Positions 1 to 7,978 are shown, counted from the stretch's first letter. The stretch: 14,635 nt of DNA from Desulfobulbaceae bacterium UBA5173 (GCA_002413355.1 DHWV01000075.1:1-14635), one strand, 5' to 3'. Program-made: numbers and translations. Notes: generated from the letters alone by a model not told the origin.

Positions 1-67
1 CTCGCCTGCTAAGCGAGTGTAGGGACATAAAACCCTACCGAGGGTTCAAATCCCTCTCTCTCCGCCA
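1..67 (+). tRNA. tRNA-Ser (anticodon GCU), 5' part missing at window edge
   Basis: The 3' portion of a class II tRNA is visible. The anticodon stem CTCGC/GCGAG (1-5 and 13-17) encloses the loop CTGCTAA, giving anticodon GCT at 8-10, which reads AGC/AGU serine codons. A long variable arm follows, with GTAGGG/CCCTAC pairing at about 19-40; this is expected for serine tRNAs. The T arm GAGGG-TTCAAAT-CCCTC comes next, then the acceptor strand with an encoded CCA end at 65-67. The acceptor 5' strand and D arm lie outside the window. Confidence 0.95.
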
Positions 68-74
68 CGAATTG

Positions 75-108
75 AAAGCCCGCTCCTGTCTCAGGAACGG
101 GCTTTTTT
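75..108 (+). terminator. Rho-independent terminator after the tRNA
   Basis: AAAGCCCG (75-82) pairs with CGGGCTTT (98-105), and the stem continues inside with TCCTG/CAGGA around a 3-base loop. It is followed by a run of T (103-108). It ends the tRNA-Ser transcript. The converging leftward operon stops at 143, so the same hairpin could also serve that unit from the other side, although the T run on that strand is short. Confidence 0.85.
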
Positions 109-142
109 GTTGATGAAACGGCTGCCTTGGCAGTCTGTAGCA

Positions 143-595
143 TCAAAACCCCCATAACAGGTCTTCCCGTACCCAGCCGGTCACGCCGCCTTGGCTGACC
201 TTGACCCAGCCTTTTTTCTTTTCCACTGTATTGAAAACTACACCGTAACCAGCTTTGGCGACAACGCCATTATTCAAGCTCGGACCGCTGCGAAGGCTGA
301 TTTTCTTGCGCGTCTTGACCACCATATGCCCCTCACTGTTTACGGCCACCTTGGGCACCCAGCCGGATGCTCCTTCAAAATCCAGCACGTTCAGCCATTT
401 ACCGGAGCGCTTCAACAGTTGCAGGGGAAAACCTTGGCCGAGCTTCCACTGCACGGTGTAATTCATGCCGGGGCCGGTTCTCATGCTCACGTTGTCGCGG
501 CTGACAGCCACCATTTCAGCCCAAGCCGCCCCTGCGTTCAGGAACAGGAGGGCGGAAAGGACAGTGACAGCCCAGCGAAATAACACTTTGTTCAT
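143..595 (-). CDS. Secreted protein with two bacterial SH3 (SH3b) domains
   Basis: This 150-aa protein has a clear N-terminal signal peptide: a charged start, a hydrophobic stretch, then AGAAWA before E27 as a likely cleavage site. Two SH3b repeats follow. The first spans about residues 28-85, with SMRTGPGMNYTVQWKLGQG and a GW near its end. The second spans about 90-150, with SLRSGPSLNNGVVAKAGYG and GWVRED. SH3b domains generally bind cell-wall peptides or other ligands in the periplasm; no catalytic domain is present, so the partner is unknown. It is the last gene of a leftward unit, starting 15 bases after the polyferredoxin stop codon. A GAAGAG seven bases before the ATG is a modest ribosome binding site. 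The domain call is firm; the role is not. Confidence 0.85.
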   Translation of the reverse strand: MNKVLFRWAVTVLSALLFLNAGAAWAEMVAVSRDNVSMRTGPGMNYTVQWKLGQGFPLQLLKRSGKWLNVLDFEGASGWVPKVAVNSEGHMVVKTRKKISLRSGPSLNNGVVAKAGYGVVFNTVEKKKGWVKVSQGGVTGWVREDLLWGF

Positions 596-610
596 GACAG
601 ACTCTTCAGT

Positions 611-1519
611 TCAGATTTTTCTTTTCGGCAGCAGGCACTTGTTGGTTTTTGCCAGTTCCGGGCCAAACATCGGGAAGCCTGCCGCCTCCACGGAAATTGC
701 ATCAAAGATGCAGGCTTCAGTCATGCACTTCATGCAGTTGACACATTCGCAGCTATTCGGAACTTCATTGAACTTGATATCTACGGGACAGACTTTGTGA
801 CATGCGCCGCAGCCGGTGCAATTTTCCTCGTTAAGCTGAAGCCTGATTAGCTGAAAACGGCTGAACAGGGCATAAAAAGCACCCAGTGGGCAGGCCGTGC
901 GGCAGAAAGGCCGAGAAGAAAAAACCGACCAGACCGTGAAACTCAACGCAATGGCCAGCTTGTTGACAAAAAGCCAGCCGACTGTGCCACGTAGTTCAGG
1001 CTGAAGAATCAACATCGGAATGCCGGCCTGAAGGGTTCCTGCCGGGCAGACGTATTTGCAAAACCACGGCTGGCCGATGCCGGAATTATTGACAAACAGC
1101 AACGGAAAAATGATCACCAGCAGGAAGAAAACTGCGTATTTCAGCCATGTCAGTGGCACAGGAATGGAAACTTTGCGCGACGGCAACTTATGCAGCAGCT
1201 CCTGAAAAAAACCAAAGGGACAGGCCCAGCCACAGATGAAACGCCCGAAGACTGCGCCCACCATGCCAATGGTGCCAAGAACAAAAAAACCGAAATAATA
1301 CTGTCCGGTCTGGAGCGTGAAGCGGATGTTGAGCAATAGCTGCTGAAGGCTACCAATAGGACAGTAGGTGGTCGAGGCCGGACAGGAATAGCAATTCAGT
1401 CCTGGCGAGCAGATCACCTTCATTGGCCCTTGGTAGATGGTGCCCGTGAAAGGAAAGCCCCAGAAGCCGTTCAGGAGAAAAAACCAAACCGCCTGAACCC
1501 ACTTGCGTGCAAGTCTCAT
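611..1519 (-). CDS. NapH/YccM-like membrane polyferredoxin (4Fe-4S binding protein)
   Basis: This 302-aa protein has several hydrophobic segments (about residues 10-24, 72-95, 127-145 and 185-200) and many cysteine motifs. Near the N-terminus C37, C43, C46 and C53 sit in a GLNCYSCP...YCPIG pattern. Further motifs are CGWACPFGF, CKYVCPAG and CRTACPLGA. The C-terminal ferredoxin part has CTGCGACHKVCP and a second cluster CECVNCMKCMTEAC. The family moves electrons across or along the cytoplasmic membrane, typically toward periplasmic reductases, but the acceptor here is not shown. It lies between a CXXC micro-protein and an SH3b protein, 10 bases downstream of the former. No napA-type catalytic gene is nearby, so the symbol napH is withheld. 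The start M-R-L-A-R is the first good ATG, although its ribosome binding site is weak, so coupling to the upstream gene is likely. Confidence 0.85.
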   Translation of the reverse strand: MRLARKWVQAVWFFLLNGFWGFPFTGTIYQGPMKVICSPGLNCYSCPASTTYCPIGSLQQLLLNIRFTLQTGQYYFGFFVLGTIGMVGAVFGRFICGWACPFGFFQELLHKLPSRKVSIPVPLTWLKYAVFFLLVIIFPLLFVNNSGIGQPWFCKYVCPAGTLQAGIPMLILQPELRGTVGWLFVNKLAIALSFTVWSVFSSRPFCRTACPLGAFYALFSRFQLIRLQLNEENCTGCGACHKVCPVDIKFNEVPNSCECVNCMKCMTEACIFDAISVEAAGFPMFGPELAKTNKCLLPKRKI

Positions 1520-1529
1520 AGTGTCTGCT

Positions 1530-1679
1530 TTACCCTATCCCGATGCAGCTGAGACAGATGGATTTGGCCTGCTCCAGCACCCGTTTCGGCTCGTTCACCG
1601 TCACCCCAATCAGCCAGAGCATGAGGAAGAACACGAGCAGGACGAAGGGGGTTTTTCGCAGAGTAATTTTTTTTCGCAT
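1530..1679 (-). CDS. CD1871A-family CXXC micro-protein (49 aa)
   Basis: The 49-aa product begins MRKKITLRKTPF, has one transmembrane helix (about residues 12-28), and ends in AKSICLSCIGIG. The C-terminal CxxC followed by IGIG is, from memory, the hallmark of the small CD1871A-type CXXC proteins found next to 4Fe-4S membrane proteins in anaerobes. The 1679 start is preferred over the upstream in-frame ATG at 1769. An AAGGAG precedes it at 12 bases, and the upstream ATG would lie before the predicted transcription start (promoter -10 at 1751-1756). The gene heads a leftward three-gene unit and probably contributes a redox-active thiol pair at the membrane surface. That function is inference. 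Confidence 0.75.
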   Translation of the reverse strand: MRKKITLRKTPFVLLVFFLMLWLIGVTVNEPKRVLEQAKSICLSCIGIG

Positions 1680-1750
1680 CGCCGGTCGTCGCTCCTTGCC
1701 GAATTCAACAGACTGCCGCACAGCAAGTCCGTCTGAAAAACTGACGTAAT

Positions 1751-1779
1751 GGTATAAAAACAGAATCACCGGCTGTCAA
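1751..1779 (-). promoter_or_regulatory. Sigma70-type promoter for the leftward redox unit
   Basis: On the minus strand a perfect -35 TTGACA (1774-1779) is followed by a 17-base spacer and a -10 TATACC (1751-1756). Transcription would start near 1744, leaving a leader of about 65 bases before the ATG at 1679. The placement supports the short start of the micro-protein. The region to nadB (1780-1917) holds a short TTTCCC/GGGAAA dyad (1785-1804) but no convincing nadB promoter. Confidence 0.6.
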
Positions 1780-1917
1780 GGAATTTTCCCTGCCGGGCGG
1801 GAAAGGAGGCCGAATCCTGCTTTTTCCGCAAGCAATTCCGGCGCAGGAACGGTAAACTGAGGCGATCCCGCGCAGAGTGCGGCCTTGGATGCTTTCCCGA
1901 AATAAAGCGATCAGCAA

Positions 1918-3513
1918 ATGCACACTACCGACATCCTCATTATCGGCAGCGGCGTGGCCGGACTGTCTTTCGCCCTGAAAGTCGCGCCGTTCGCCCGCGT
2001 CACTTTGCTCACCAAGAAAAAGCGCGCCGACACCGCCACTAACTTGGCCCAAGGCGGCGTGGCCGCCGTTCTTTCCACTGAAGACCGGCTGGAGGATCAT
2101 ATCAGCGATACGCTTATATCCGGCGACGGGCTGTGTCACGAGGATATTGTCCGCATCGTGGTTGAAGAAGGGCCGGAGCGGGTGCGCGAGCTGGTTACGC
2201 TGGGTGTGCATTTTCAGCAGGGCCAGCATGGCGAGGAATTTGATCTTGGCATGGAAGGTGGTCATTCGGCCCGGCGGGTGGCGCACGCCAAAGATTTGAC
2301 TGGCCGCGAGATCGAGACCGCGCTGCTCGCGCAAGTCTATGCCAATCCTCAGATCGAGGTGCTGGAAGACCACATGGCGACTGACCTGCTGATTGCGTCC
2401 AAGGTCAATGGCCAAAAAGAAGGGCAAGACCGCTGCCTTGGCGCGTATGTTCTCTGTCGGAGCACTGGCGAGGTGGAAACCTGGCGGGCGAAAGTGACGG
2501 TGCTGTGCAGCGGCGGCTGCGGCAAGGTCTATCGCTACACCACCAACCCGGACATCGCTACCGGCGACGGCGTGGTCATGGCCTGGCGGGCAGGGGCGCA
2601 GGTGGCCAATCTGGAATTTGTCCAGTTCCATCCCACCTGCTTCTTCAACCGCGAGGCCAAGAACTTCCTCATCTCCGAAGCGGTGCGCGGCGAAGGCGGC
2701 ATTCTCCGTAATCAGGAAGGCATCGCCTTCATGCGGCACTACGACAGCCGGGGCGATTTAGCCACACGGGACGCAGTCGCGCGCGGCATTGACGCAGAGA
2801 TGAAGAAGAGCGGCGCAGACTGCGTGTATCTTGACATCACGCACAAAGGCCGAGAGTTCCTCCAACAGCGTTTTCCCAACATCTACGGTACCTGCCTGAA
2901 GTACGGCGTGGACATCAGCAGGCAGCCGATTCCGGTGGTGCCAGCGGCGCACTACATGTGCGGCGGGGTACAGGTGGACGAATGGGGATGCAGCTCAGTG
3001 GGCAATCTTTTGGCCTTGGGCGAGACCGCATGCACTGGTCTGCACGGCGCAAACCGTTTGGCGAGCAATTCGCTCTTGGAAGCGGTGGTGTTCGCTCATC
3101 GGGCCGCGCAGTGGGTGAAAAAACGCTGGTCGGAGCTGCAAGGGCAATCTCTGCCTAAAGTGCAGGCCTGGCGCACTGGCTTCGCACGTTCGATTGAAGA
3201 AAACGTGCTGATCAGCCACAACTGGGATCAGGTGCGGCAGCTAATGTGGGATTATGTCGGCATCGTCCGCAGCCAGAAACGGCTCCAGCTTGCTGCCCGG
3301 CAGCTCGCGCCCATCCTTGCCGAGACCACGGAGCATTTCCACGATTACCTGCTCACACCCGATTTGATCGAACTGCGCAACATCGTCCTCATCGCCGAGC
3401 TGATCATCCGCAGTGCCTCTTTGCGGCATGAATCGCGCGGGCTGCATTACATCACGGATTTTCCAGAGCGAGACGATGCGGGGTTTGGCAAAGACACGGT
3501 GATAGAGAAATAA
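1918..3513 (+). CDS. nadB: L-aspartate oxidase
   Basis: This 531-aa flavoprotein oxidises L-aspartate to iminoaspartate, the first step of de novo NAD synthesis, in the cytoplasm. The N-terminal Rossmann fold shows ILIIGSGVAGLS (FAD binding) and the family stretch NLAQGGVAAV. The active-site region has HSARRVAHAKDLTGREI, FVQFHPT, EAVRGEGG and RDAVARGID. The C-terminal half carries PAAHYMCGGVQVDEWG and GLHGANRLASNSLLE, both typical of NadB rather than of succinate dehydrogenase. Its length matches the family. The partners nadA and nadC are not in the window. There is no strong ribosome binding site before the ATG; MHTTDILIIGSG is the normal N-terminus. It is followed after 17 bases by an AT-rich gene of very different composition. 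Confidence 0.97.
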   Translation: MHTTDILIIGSGVAGLSFALKVAPFARVTLLTKKKRADTATNLAQGGVAAVLSTEDRLEDHISDTLISGDGLCHEDIVRIVVEEGPERVRELVTLGVHFQQGQHGEEFDLGMEGGHSARRVAHAKDLTGREIETALLAQVYANPQIEVLEDHMATDLLIASKVNGQKEGQDRCLGAYVLCRSTGEVETWRAKVTVLCSGGCGKVYRYTTNPDIATGDGVVMAWRAGAQVANLEFVQFHPTCFFNREAKNFLISEAVRGEGGILRNQEGIAFMRHYDSRGDLATRDAVARGIDAEMKKSGADCVYLDITHKGREFLQQRFPNIYGTCLKYGVDISRQPIPVVPAAHYMCGGVQVDEWGCSSVGNLLALGETACTGLHGANRLASNSLLEAVVFAHRAAQWVKKRWSELQGQSLPKVQAWRTGFARSIEENVLISHNWDQVRQLMWDYVGIVRSQKRLQLAARQLAPILAETTEHFHDYLLTPDLIELRNIVLIAELIIRSASLRHESRGLHYITDFPERDDAGFGKDTVIEK

Positions 3514-3530
3514 AACATGACTACAAAAAA

Positions 3531-4853
3531 ATGGCTACGATAATGACCGCTGATCGTTCTCGAAAAATTATTTCTTTTATTATTCCATTTACGCTGATAT
3601 GCATTTCAACATTGTTTTATTATTATATCAATTCAAACATTAGAAATTTTCATGATTGGCCAAGCCTTAAATATACTTCAGGGGACAGCCAGACATATTT
3701 TAATGTCGGGCAATGGCTGATAGGTGAGAAGAGTTTTTCGGAAGTTAAACAGAGCGTTGCGATCAGGCCATTTTTCTATCCTTTATTTGTTGCAAGTCTT
3801 GAAAAAATACATCCATGGGCTATTATTATCTTTCAGTTTATTTTATGGGAAACGCAGATTCTGCTTGCGTATTTCTGTGGAACATTGATCAGTAAATCGC
3901 CAGCAGCATCTTTTATTTTCTCATTATTCTGCGCAACATTTCTGTCGCCGATAGGAATTTCACTACATGTTCTTTCTGAGACGCTCACGTCATTTTTACT
4001 TACGATATCGCTGTTGTTTTTAATCATTTACACAGAAAAACATAATAATAAATTTATTCTTATTCATATAGCTACGCTATCGTTATGCTCTGTCGTAAGA
4101 CCAGTATATTTTTATCTATTTTTTCTTGATGCGTCGCTATGCTTTTTCTTTCTCAGTATGAATAAGGTTAAACTGTTAATTATATTAATTGTAATATCAA
4201 CCCCTGTAATTTTTCAAATTTCAATAATGATGATCAAATTTAACATTAACAATGTATCATTTATCGACACGTTAGCTTTCAACGATTACTATCTCAGTAA
4301 AATTGAGCTGTATAAAAGAAAAATAGAAAAAAATGAAAACAGTGCAGCGCAAATACATGCCATCAGGAATGGCAGGAGAATGTGGCTTGGTGATGCAATT
4401 GATAAATATGGCTACAAAGAAGCAAGGTATTTTGTAAATAGAGAGCTTTGGAAAACGATAACTTTTTTTCCATACGATTCGTTTCGCCTGTTTCTTGACC
4501 TGATACTTGAAAACTCAAAACAACCATCTAATTTTCTTGCTTCAAAAAATTATATCACGGAAAGGCGATTTTTTTTCATAAGTTTAGCTCAGAGCGCAAC
4601 ATTACGAATGTTAAATTTATCATCATTGCTGCTGTCTTTGCTCATTTTCATCTCTCGGAAAAAGCAATATACAAATTCGTATTTTGTTAATATGTTTTTA
4701 TTTTTGTCGATATACATGGTTTATATTTCTAATGGAGTGAGTTTCTGGCAGGGGGACCGTTTAATTGTTCCTGTATATTTCATAAGTGCAATATGGTTTT
4801 TCTATCAGATTAACATGGTTCGCAATATACTGCTGCCATGCAGGAAGCTTTGA
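3531..4853 (+). CDS. Multipass membrane protein, probable GT-C glycosyltransferase
   Basis: This 440-aa protein is strongly hydrophobic with about 9-11 predicted membrane segments (e.g. residues 13-33, 95-118, 127-165 and several in 370-435). Near the N-terminus SGDSQTYFNVGQWLIG (50-65; D52 in the first outer loop) and RPFFYPLF (79-86) match the GDxxxY...RPpxYPLF pattern of lipid-sugar-dependent GT-C enzymes. LSETLTSFLL (148-157) is also typical of that group. GT-C enzymes transfer a sugar from a polyprenyl-phosphate donor on the outer membrane face; the GT2 two genes downstream could make that donor. The region is much richer in A and T than nadB upstream, which suggests acquisition by transfer. 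Start 3531 or the in-frame ATG at 3543 are both possible; neither has a clear ribosome binding site. Acceptor and sugar are unknown. Confidence 0.65.
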   Translation: MATIMTADRSRKIISFIIPFTLICISTLFYYYINSNIRNFHDWPSLKYTSGDSQTYFNVGQWLIGEKSFSEVKQSVAIRPFFYPLFVASLEKIHPWAIIIFQFILWETQILLAYFCGTLISKSPAASFIFSLFCATFLSPIGISLHVLSETLTSFLLTISLLFLIIYTEKHNNKFILIHIATLSLCSVVRPVYFYLFFLDASLCFFFLSMNKVKLLIILIVISTPVIFQISIMMIKFNINNVSFIDTLAFNDYYLSKIELYKRKIEKNENSAAQIHAIRNGRRMWLGDAIDKYGYKEARYFVNRELWKTITFFPYDSFRLFLDLILENSKQPSNFLASKNYITERRFFFISLAQSATLRMLNLSSLLLSLLIFISRKKQYTNSYFVNMFLFLSIYMVYISNGVSFWQGDRLIVPVYFISAIWFFYQINMVRNILLPCRKL

Positions 4854-4906
4854 GTAAAATCTACTATCCGTAACTATAAGATTAACATTATATTTAGAGA
4901 ACTGTC

Positions 4907-5479
4907 ATGTTGATGAGTGAGCCATTCATGGAACCAATTCTTAGAAAAATGAGAATCGGCATGGTCACGGACGAGGTAAGAAAAAATCCAAATTGCATAC
5001 TTCTTGATGTCGGATGCGGTTTTAATCATAAATTTTTATCATCCGTTGAACCATATATTGCGCATGGAATCGGGGTTGATTTTAAAGTGGCAACAATGTC
5101 GCATGGAAAAATTCGCACTATCCAGACAACATTGAATAATATATTGCCATTTGAAAATGACTTCTTTGATATTGTGACGATGCTGGCTGTTCTTGAACAC
5201 CTTGAAAAGCCTAAAGAGATAGTGTCAGAAATAGCGCGGGTGCTAAAAACAGGAGGATTATTCGTGTTGACGGTGCCGGGAAAGAGAGCTGAACCAATAC
5301 TGAATTTTCTTGCTTTTAAATTGGGAATAATCAATAAAAAAGAAATAGCAGATCATAAGAAATATTATGATCTTTCTGATATAGAAGAAATTGTTAAAGA
5401 TGTTCACAAGCTTGAGATAAAGAAGCATAAATATTTCCAATTCGGGATGAATAACTTTTGCATTATCAGAAAAAAATAA
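4907..5479 (+). CDS. Class I SAM-dependent methyltransferase
   Basis: This 190-aa cytoplasmic enzyme has a Methyltransf_11-like Rossmann core. Motif I is ILLDVGCGFN (31-40) and an acidic strand end is GVDFK (56-60). LPFENDFFDIVTMLAVLEHL (80-99) is the usual post-motif region. RVLKTGGLFVLTVPGK (111-126) carries the motif III-like strand. The C-terminal part has a lysine-rich region. It sits between a GT-C-like protein and a GT2, so a glycan or lipid-linked sugar is a reasonable substrate, but nothing in the sequence fixes this. Its AT-rich composition matches the upstream gene. Start could be 4907 or the ATG at 4913. The 53-base gap before it is AT-rich with TATAAG and TTATAT but no matching -35. 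Confidence 0.8.
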   Translation: MLMSEPFMEPILRKMRIGMVTDEVRKNPNCILLDVGCGFNHKFLSSVEPYIAHGIGVDFKVATMSHGKIRTIQTTLNNILPFENDFFDIVTMLAVLEHLEKPKEIVSEIARVLKTGGLFVLTVPGKRAEPILNFLAFKLGIINKKEIADHKKYYDLSDIEEIVKDVHKLEIKKHKYFQFGMNNFCIIRKK

Positions 5480-5481
5480 TC

Positions 5482-6198
5482 ATGAATTTATCTGAGATAA
5501 AGTTACGCAAGTTGTCAATCATTATTCCTGCTTACAATGAGGAGAAAACGCTGCGAACCGTTGTCGAGGCGGTTCAGGCAGTAAATATTTCGATCGATAA
5601 TGAAATCATCCTGATTGATGATGCTTCAAAAGACGGCACGCGACAGATTATGGAGCATCTGCCGGGTAGCAATCTTGTTCGCGTCTATCACGAAAAAAAT
5701 CAGGGCAAGGGTGCAGCCTTGCGCTCTGGCTTTGCCGCAGCGACAGGCGACATCATCCTCATTCAAGATGCGGATTTGGAATACGATCCGGCGGAATATC
5801 CCAAGCTGCTTCAGCCGATTTTGGATGGCAAGGCGGATGTTGTTTATGGCTCGCGCTTTGTCGGCTCCGAGGCGCACCGAGTGCTGTATTTCTGGCATAT
5901 GATGGGTAACCGGCTTTTGACTTTGCTTTCCAATATGTGCACCAATTTGAATTTGACTGATATGGAGACCTGCTACAAAGTCTTCCGTCGGGAGATAATT
6001 CAGAACATCACAATTCGGGAAGACCGCTTTGGTTTTGAACCGGAAATTACAGCCAAGGTTGCCAAATCCGGTTGCCGGATTTATGAGGTCGGCATTTCAT
6101 ACAGCGGACGCACCTATGCTGAAGGTAAAAAAATCGGCATGAAAGACGGATTCCGCGCCTTGTACTGCATCATCAAATACCGTTTCTTTGCAAACTGA
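5482..6198 (+). CDS. Family 2 glycosyltransferase, DPM1-like polyprenyl-phosphate sugar synthase
   Basis: This 238-aa GT-A fold enzyme starts the domain at LSIIIPAYNEEKTL. D46/D47 in ILIDDAS bind the nucleotide, and the metal-binding DxD is in IQDADLEYDP (D96, D98). KNQGKGAALRSGF, DVVYGSRF and METCYKVFRREI follow, with FGFEPEITAKVAK near the end. This pattern is that of dolichol/polyprenyl-phosphate mannose or glucose synthases lacking C-terminal membrane helices. It would transfer a sugar from a nucleotide donor to polyprenyl phosphate at the cytoplasmic face. The ATG at 5482, two bases after the preceding stop codon, is preferred to the ATG at 5458 inside the preceding gene. Base composition changes along the gene, AT-rich at the start and near the genomic average later, so it may be native with the insert boundary near its 5' end. 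Confidence 0.88.
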   Translation: MNLSEIKLRKLSIIIPAYNEEKTLRTVVEAVQAVNISIDNEIILIDDASKDGTRQIMEHLPGSNLVRVYHEKNQGKGAALRSGFAAATGDIILIQDADLEYDPAEYPKLLQPILDGKADVVYGSRFVGSEAHRVLYFWHMMGNRLLTLLSNMCTNLNLTDMETCYKVFRREIIQNITIREDRFGFEPEITAKVAKSGCRIYEVGISYSGRTYAEGKKIGMKDGFRALYCIIKYRFFAN

Positions 6199-6203
6199 AG
6201 AAT

Positions 6204-7064
6204 ATGTTCATGAACACACCCTGCTTTCCAGTCCCCTTTGTCAAGATGAGCGGCACCGGCAATGACTTCATCCTCATTGACCACCGCAAGCCGCTGATAG
6301 AGCCTGAATCCATGTCCGCCTTTGCTGCCGCTGTCTGCCGCCGCAAGTTTTCGGTTGGAGCAGATGGTTTGATCTTGCTTGAACATTCAGAGCAGGCAGA
6401 TTTCCGCTGGCGTTTTTTCAATGCTGACGGCTCGGTGGCAGAGATGTGCGGCAACGGAGCGCGCTGCGCAGCCCGTTTCGCTTTCATGCAGGGCATTGCT
6501 CCGGCAAATATGCGCTTTGAGACTTTGGCTGGCATCATCGAAGCGGAGGTTTCCGGCAGCGAGGTGGCGGTGAAGATGACCGAACCGCGTGACCTGCGCC
6601 TGCATCAGATGATCAGCGTGAACAATGCGCCGCTGGCCTTGCACAGCCTCAACACCGGCGTGCCTCATGCGGTGGTCTTTGTGGACAACATTGAGGAAAC
6701 CGACGTGCACGGCTTAGGCAGGGCAATCCGCTATCACGAAGCCTTTCAACCAGCGGGCACCAATGTCAACTTCGTCCAGAAACGTGGCGATGCGTTCAAG
6801 GTGCGCACCTATGAACGCGGCGTGGAGGATGAGACCCTTGCCTGCGGCACTGGCTCTGCTGCCAGCGCGATTATTGCCGCCTTGCTTGGTCAAGCTGCCT
6901 CGCCCGTCGAAATCATCACCTCCGGCAACGACCGCCTGCTGATTTTGTTCGAGCTGGGCGAGGTTAAGGCTGGCGGAACAGGGCCGATTGTTTATAATGT
7001 TTTCCTCAAAGGCCCGGCCCGAATCATCTACGCGGGAGAACTGCGCAGCGAGGCATTGCTTTAA
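6204..7064 (+). CDS. dapF: Diaminopimelate epimerase
   Basis: This 286-aa enzyme interconverts LL- and meso-diaminopimelate, the next-to-last step to lysine and a direct precursor step for peptidoglycan. The N-terminal half begins with VKMSGTGNDFILID and holds the first catalytic cysteine, C82, in AEMCGNGARC. The second half holds C214 in ETLACGTGSAA. The residues around both cysteines are conserved, so it should be active. It starts five bases after the GT2 stop codon and is followed by dapA after 17 bases. The start may be 6204 or the ATG at 6210. Confidence 0.97.
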   Translation: MFMNTPCFPVPFVKMSGTGNDFILIDHRKPLIEPESMSAFAAAVCRRKFSVGADGLILLEHSEQADFRWRFFNADGSVAEMCGNGARCAARFAFMQGIAPANMRFETLAGIIEAEVSGSEVAVKMTEPRDLRLHQMISVNNAPLALHSLNTGVPHAVVFVDNIEETDVHGLGRAIRYHEAFQPAGTNVNFVQKRGDAFKVRTYERGVEDETLACGTGSAASAIIAALLGQAASPVEIITSGNDRLLILFELGEVKAGGTGPIVYNVFLKGPARIIYAGELRSEALL

Positions 7065-7081
7065 TATCCAAGGAGAACGAG

Positions 7082-7972
7082 ATGACAGCAGCACAGAGCA
7101 TTCAAGGAGCCATCACCGCCATCGTCACCCCGATGCGGGACAGCAAGGTTGATGAGGAAAGCCTCGTCAATCTGATCAACTTCCAGATTGAGAGCGGCAT
7201 TCACGGCCTCGTGCCCTGCGGCACCACCGGCGAGTCCGCCACCCTCAGCTTTGCCGAGCACAAGCGGGTGATCGAGCTGACCGTCAAGACTGTGGCGGGC
7301 CGGGTGCCGGTCATTGCTGGAACCGGAGCCAACAACACCATTGAGGCCATCGAGCTGACCGAGTCGGCCAAAGAGAGCGGCGCAGACGCGGTTTTGTCCG
7401 TGGTGCCCTATTACAACAAGCCGAGCCAGGAAGGGCTGTTGCGGCATTTCAAGGCCATCACAGAAGCGGTTGATATTCCGGTGGTGCTGTACAACGTGCC
7501 GGGCCGCACCGTCACCAACATGGCCCCGGCCACTGTCGCACGGCTGGCCGAGCTGCCCAATGTCATCGGCATCAAGGAGGCCTGCGGCTGCTTGAACCAG
7601 ATTTCCGAGATCATTCGCATCTGCCCGAAAGACTTCATTGTGCTGTCCGGCGATGACTTCACCTCCATGCCCACGGTGCTGATTGGCGGCAAGGGGGTTA
7701 TTTCAGTGGTCTCGAATGTGATGCCAAAAGCAATGTCCGAGCTGATGGAGGCATCTCTGCGCGGCGACTTAGCCAAGGCTAAAGAGATTCATTACAAGCT
7801 CTTCCCGCTCATGGGCACGATGTTCTGCTATCCCAGTCCGGCCCCGGCGAAGAAGGCTGTGCATCTGATTGGTAAGATTGCCTCGCCGGAACTGCGCCTG
7901 CCGATGACCGAGATGGACGAGGCTTCGTTGAACAAGCTGACTGCCGAGATGAAGGCATTAGGCCTGATTTGA
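7082..7972 (+). CDS. dapA: 4-hydroxy-tetrahydrodipicolinate synthase
   Basis: This 296-aa TIM-barrel enzyme condenses pyruvate with aspartate semialdehyde, the first committed step to DAP and lysine. Catalytic positions are all visible: T48/T49 in CGTTGES, Y111 in PYYNKP, Y137 and R142 in LYNVPGRT, and the Schiff-base lysine K165 in VIGIKEA. These are offset by a constant four residues from the E. coli enzyme, from memory. AAGGAG at 7070-7075, six bases before the ATG, is a strong ribosome binding site that fixes the start. It follows dapF in the same direction, so the two are likely co-transcribed. Confidence 0.98.
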   Translation: MTAAQSIQGAITAIVTPMRDSKVDEESLVNLINFQIESGIHGLVPCGTTGESATLSFAEHKRVIELTVKTVAGRVPVIAGTGANNTIEAIELTESAKESGADAVLSVVPYYNKPSQEGLLRHFKAITEAVDIPVVLYNVPGRTVTNMAPATVARLAELPNVIGIKEACGCLNQISEIIRICPKDFIVLSGDDFTSMPTVLIGGKGVISVVSNVMPKAMSELMEASLRGDLAKAKEIHYKLFPLMGTMFCYPSPAPAKKAVHLIGKIASPELRLPMTEMDEASLNKLTAEMKALGLI

Positions 7973-7978
7973 TTGATG

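Noticed and set aside
1..108. tRNA-Ser as an attachment site of an integrated element
   Set aside because: No integrase gene and no repeated tRNA 3' end are seen in the window.
611..1519. Naming the polyferredoxin napH or ccoG
   Set aside because: No nap or cco genes are nearby, and the N-terminal GLNCYSCP motif points to a different subgroup.
1680..1769. Longer start for the CXXC micro-protein
   Set aside because: The extra 30 residues are not family-like, and the ATG at 1769 lies upstream of the predicted transcription start.
1705..2739. Long open frame of 344 codons on the minus strand opposite nadB
   Set aside because: It is antisense to the conserved nadB 5' half, has no family resemblance and arises from GC-biased codon positions.
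3531..4853. O-antigen polymerase or flippase for the multipass protein
   Set aside because: The GDxxxY and RPxxYPLF patterns near the N-terminus and LSET later fit GT-C enzymes better; Wzy/Wzx features are not seen.
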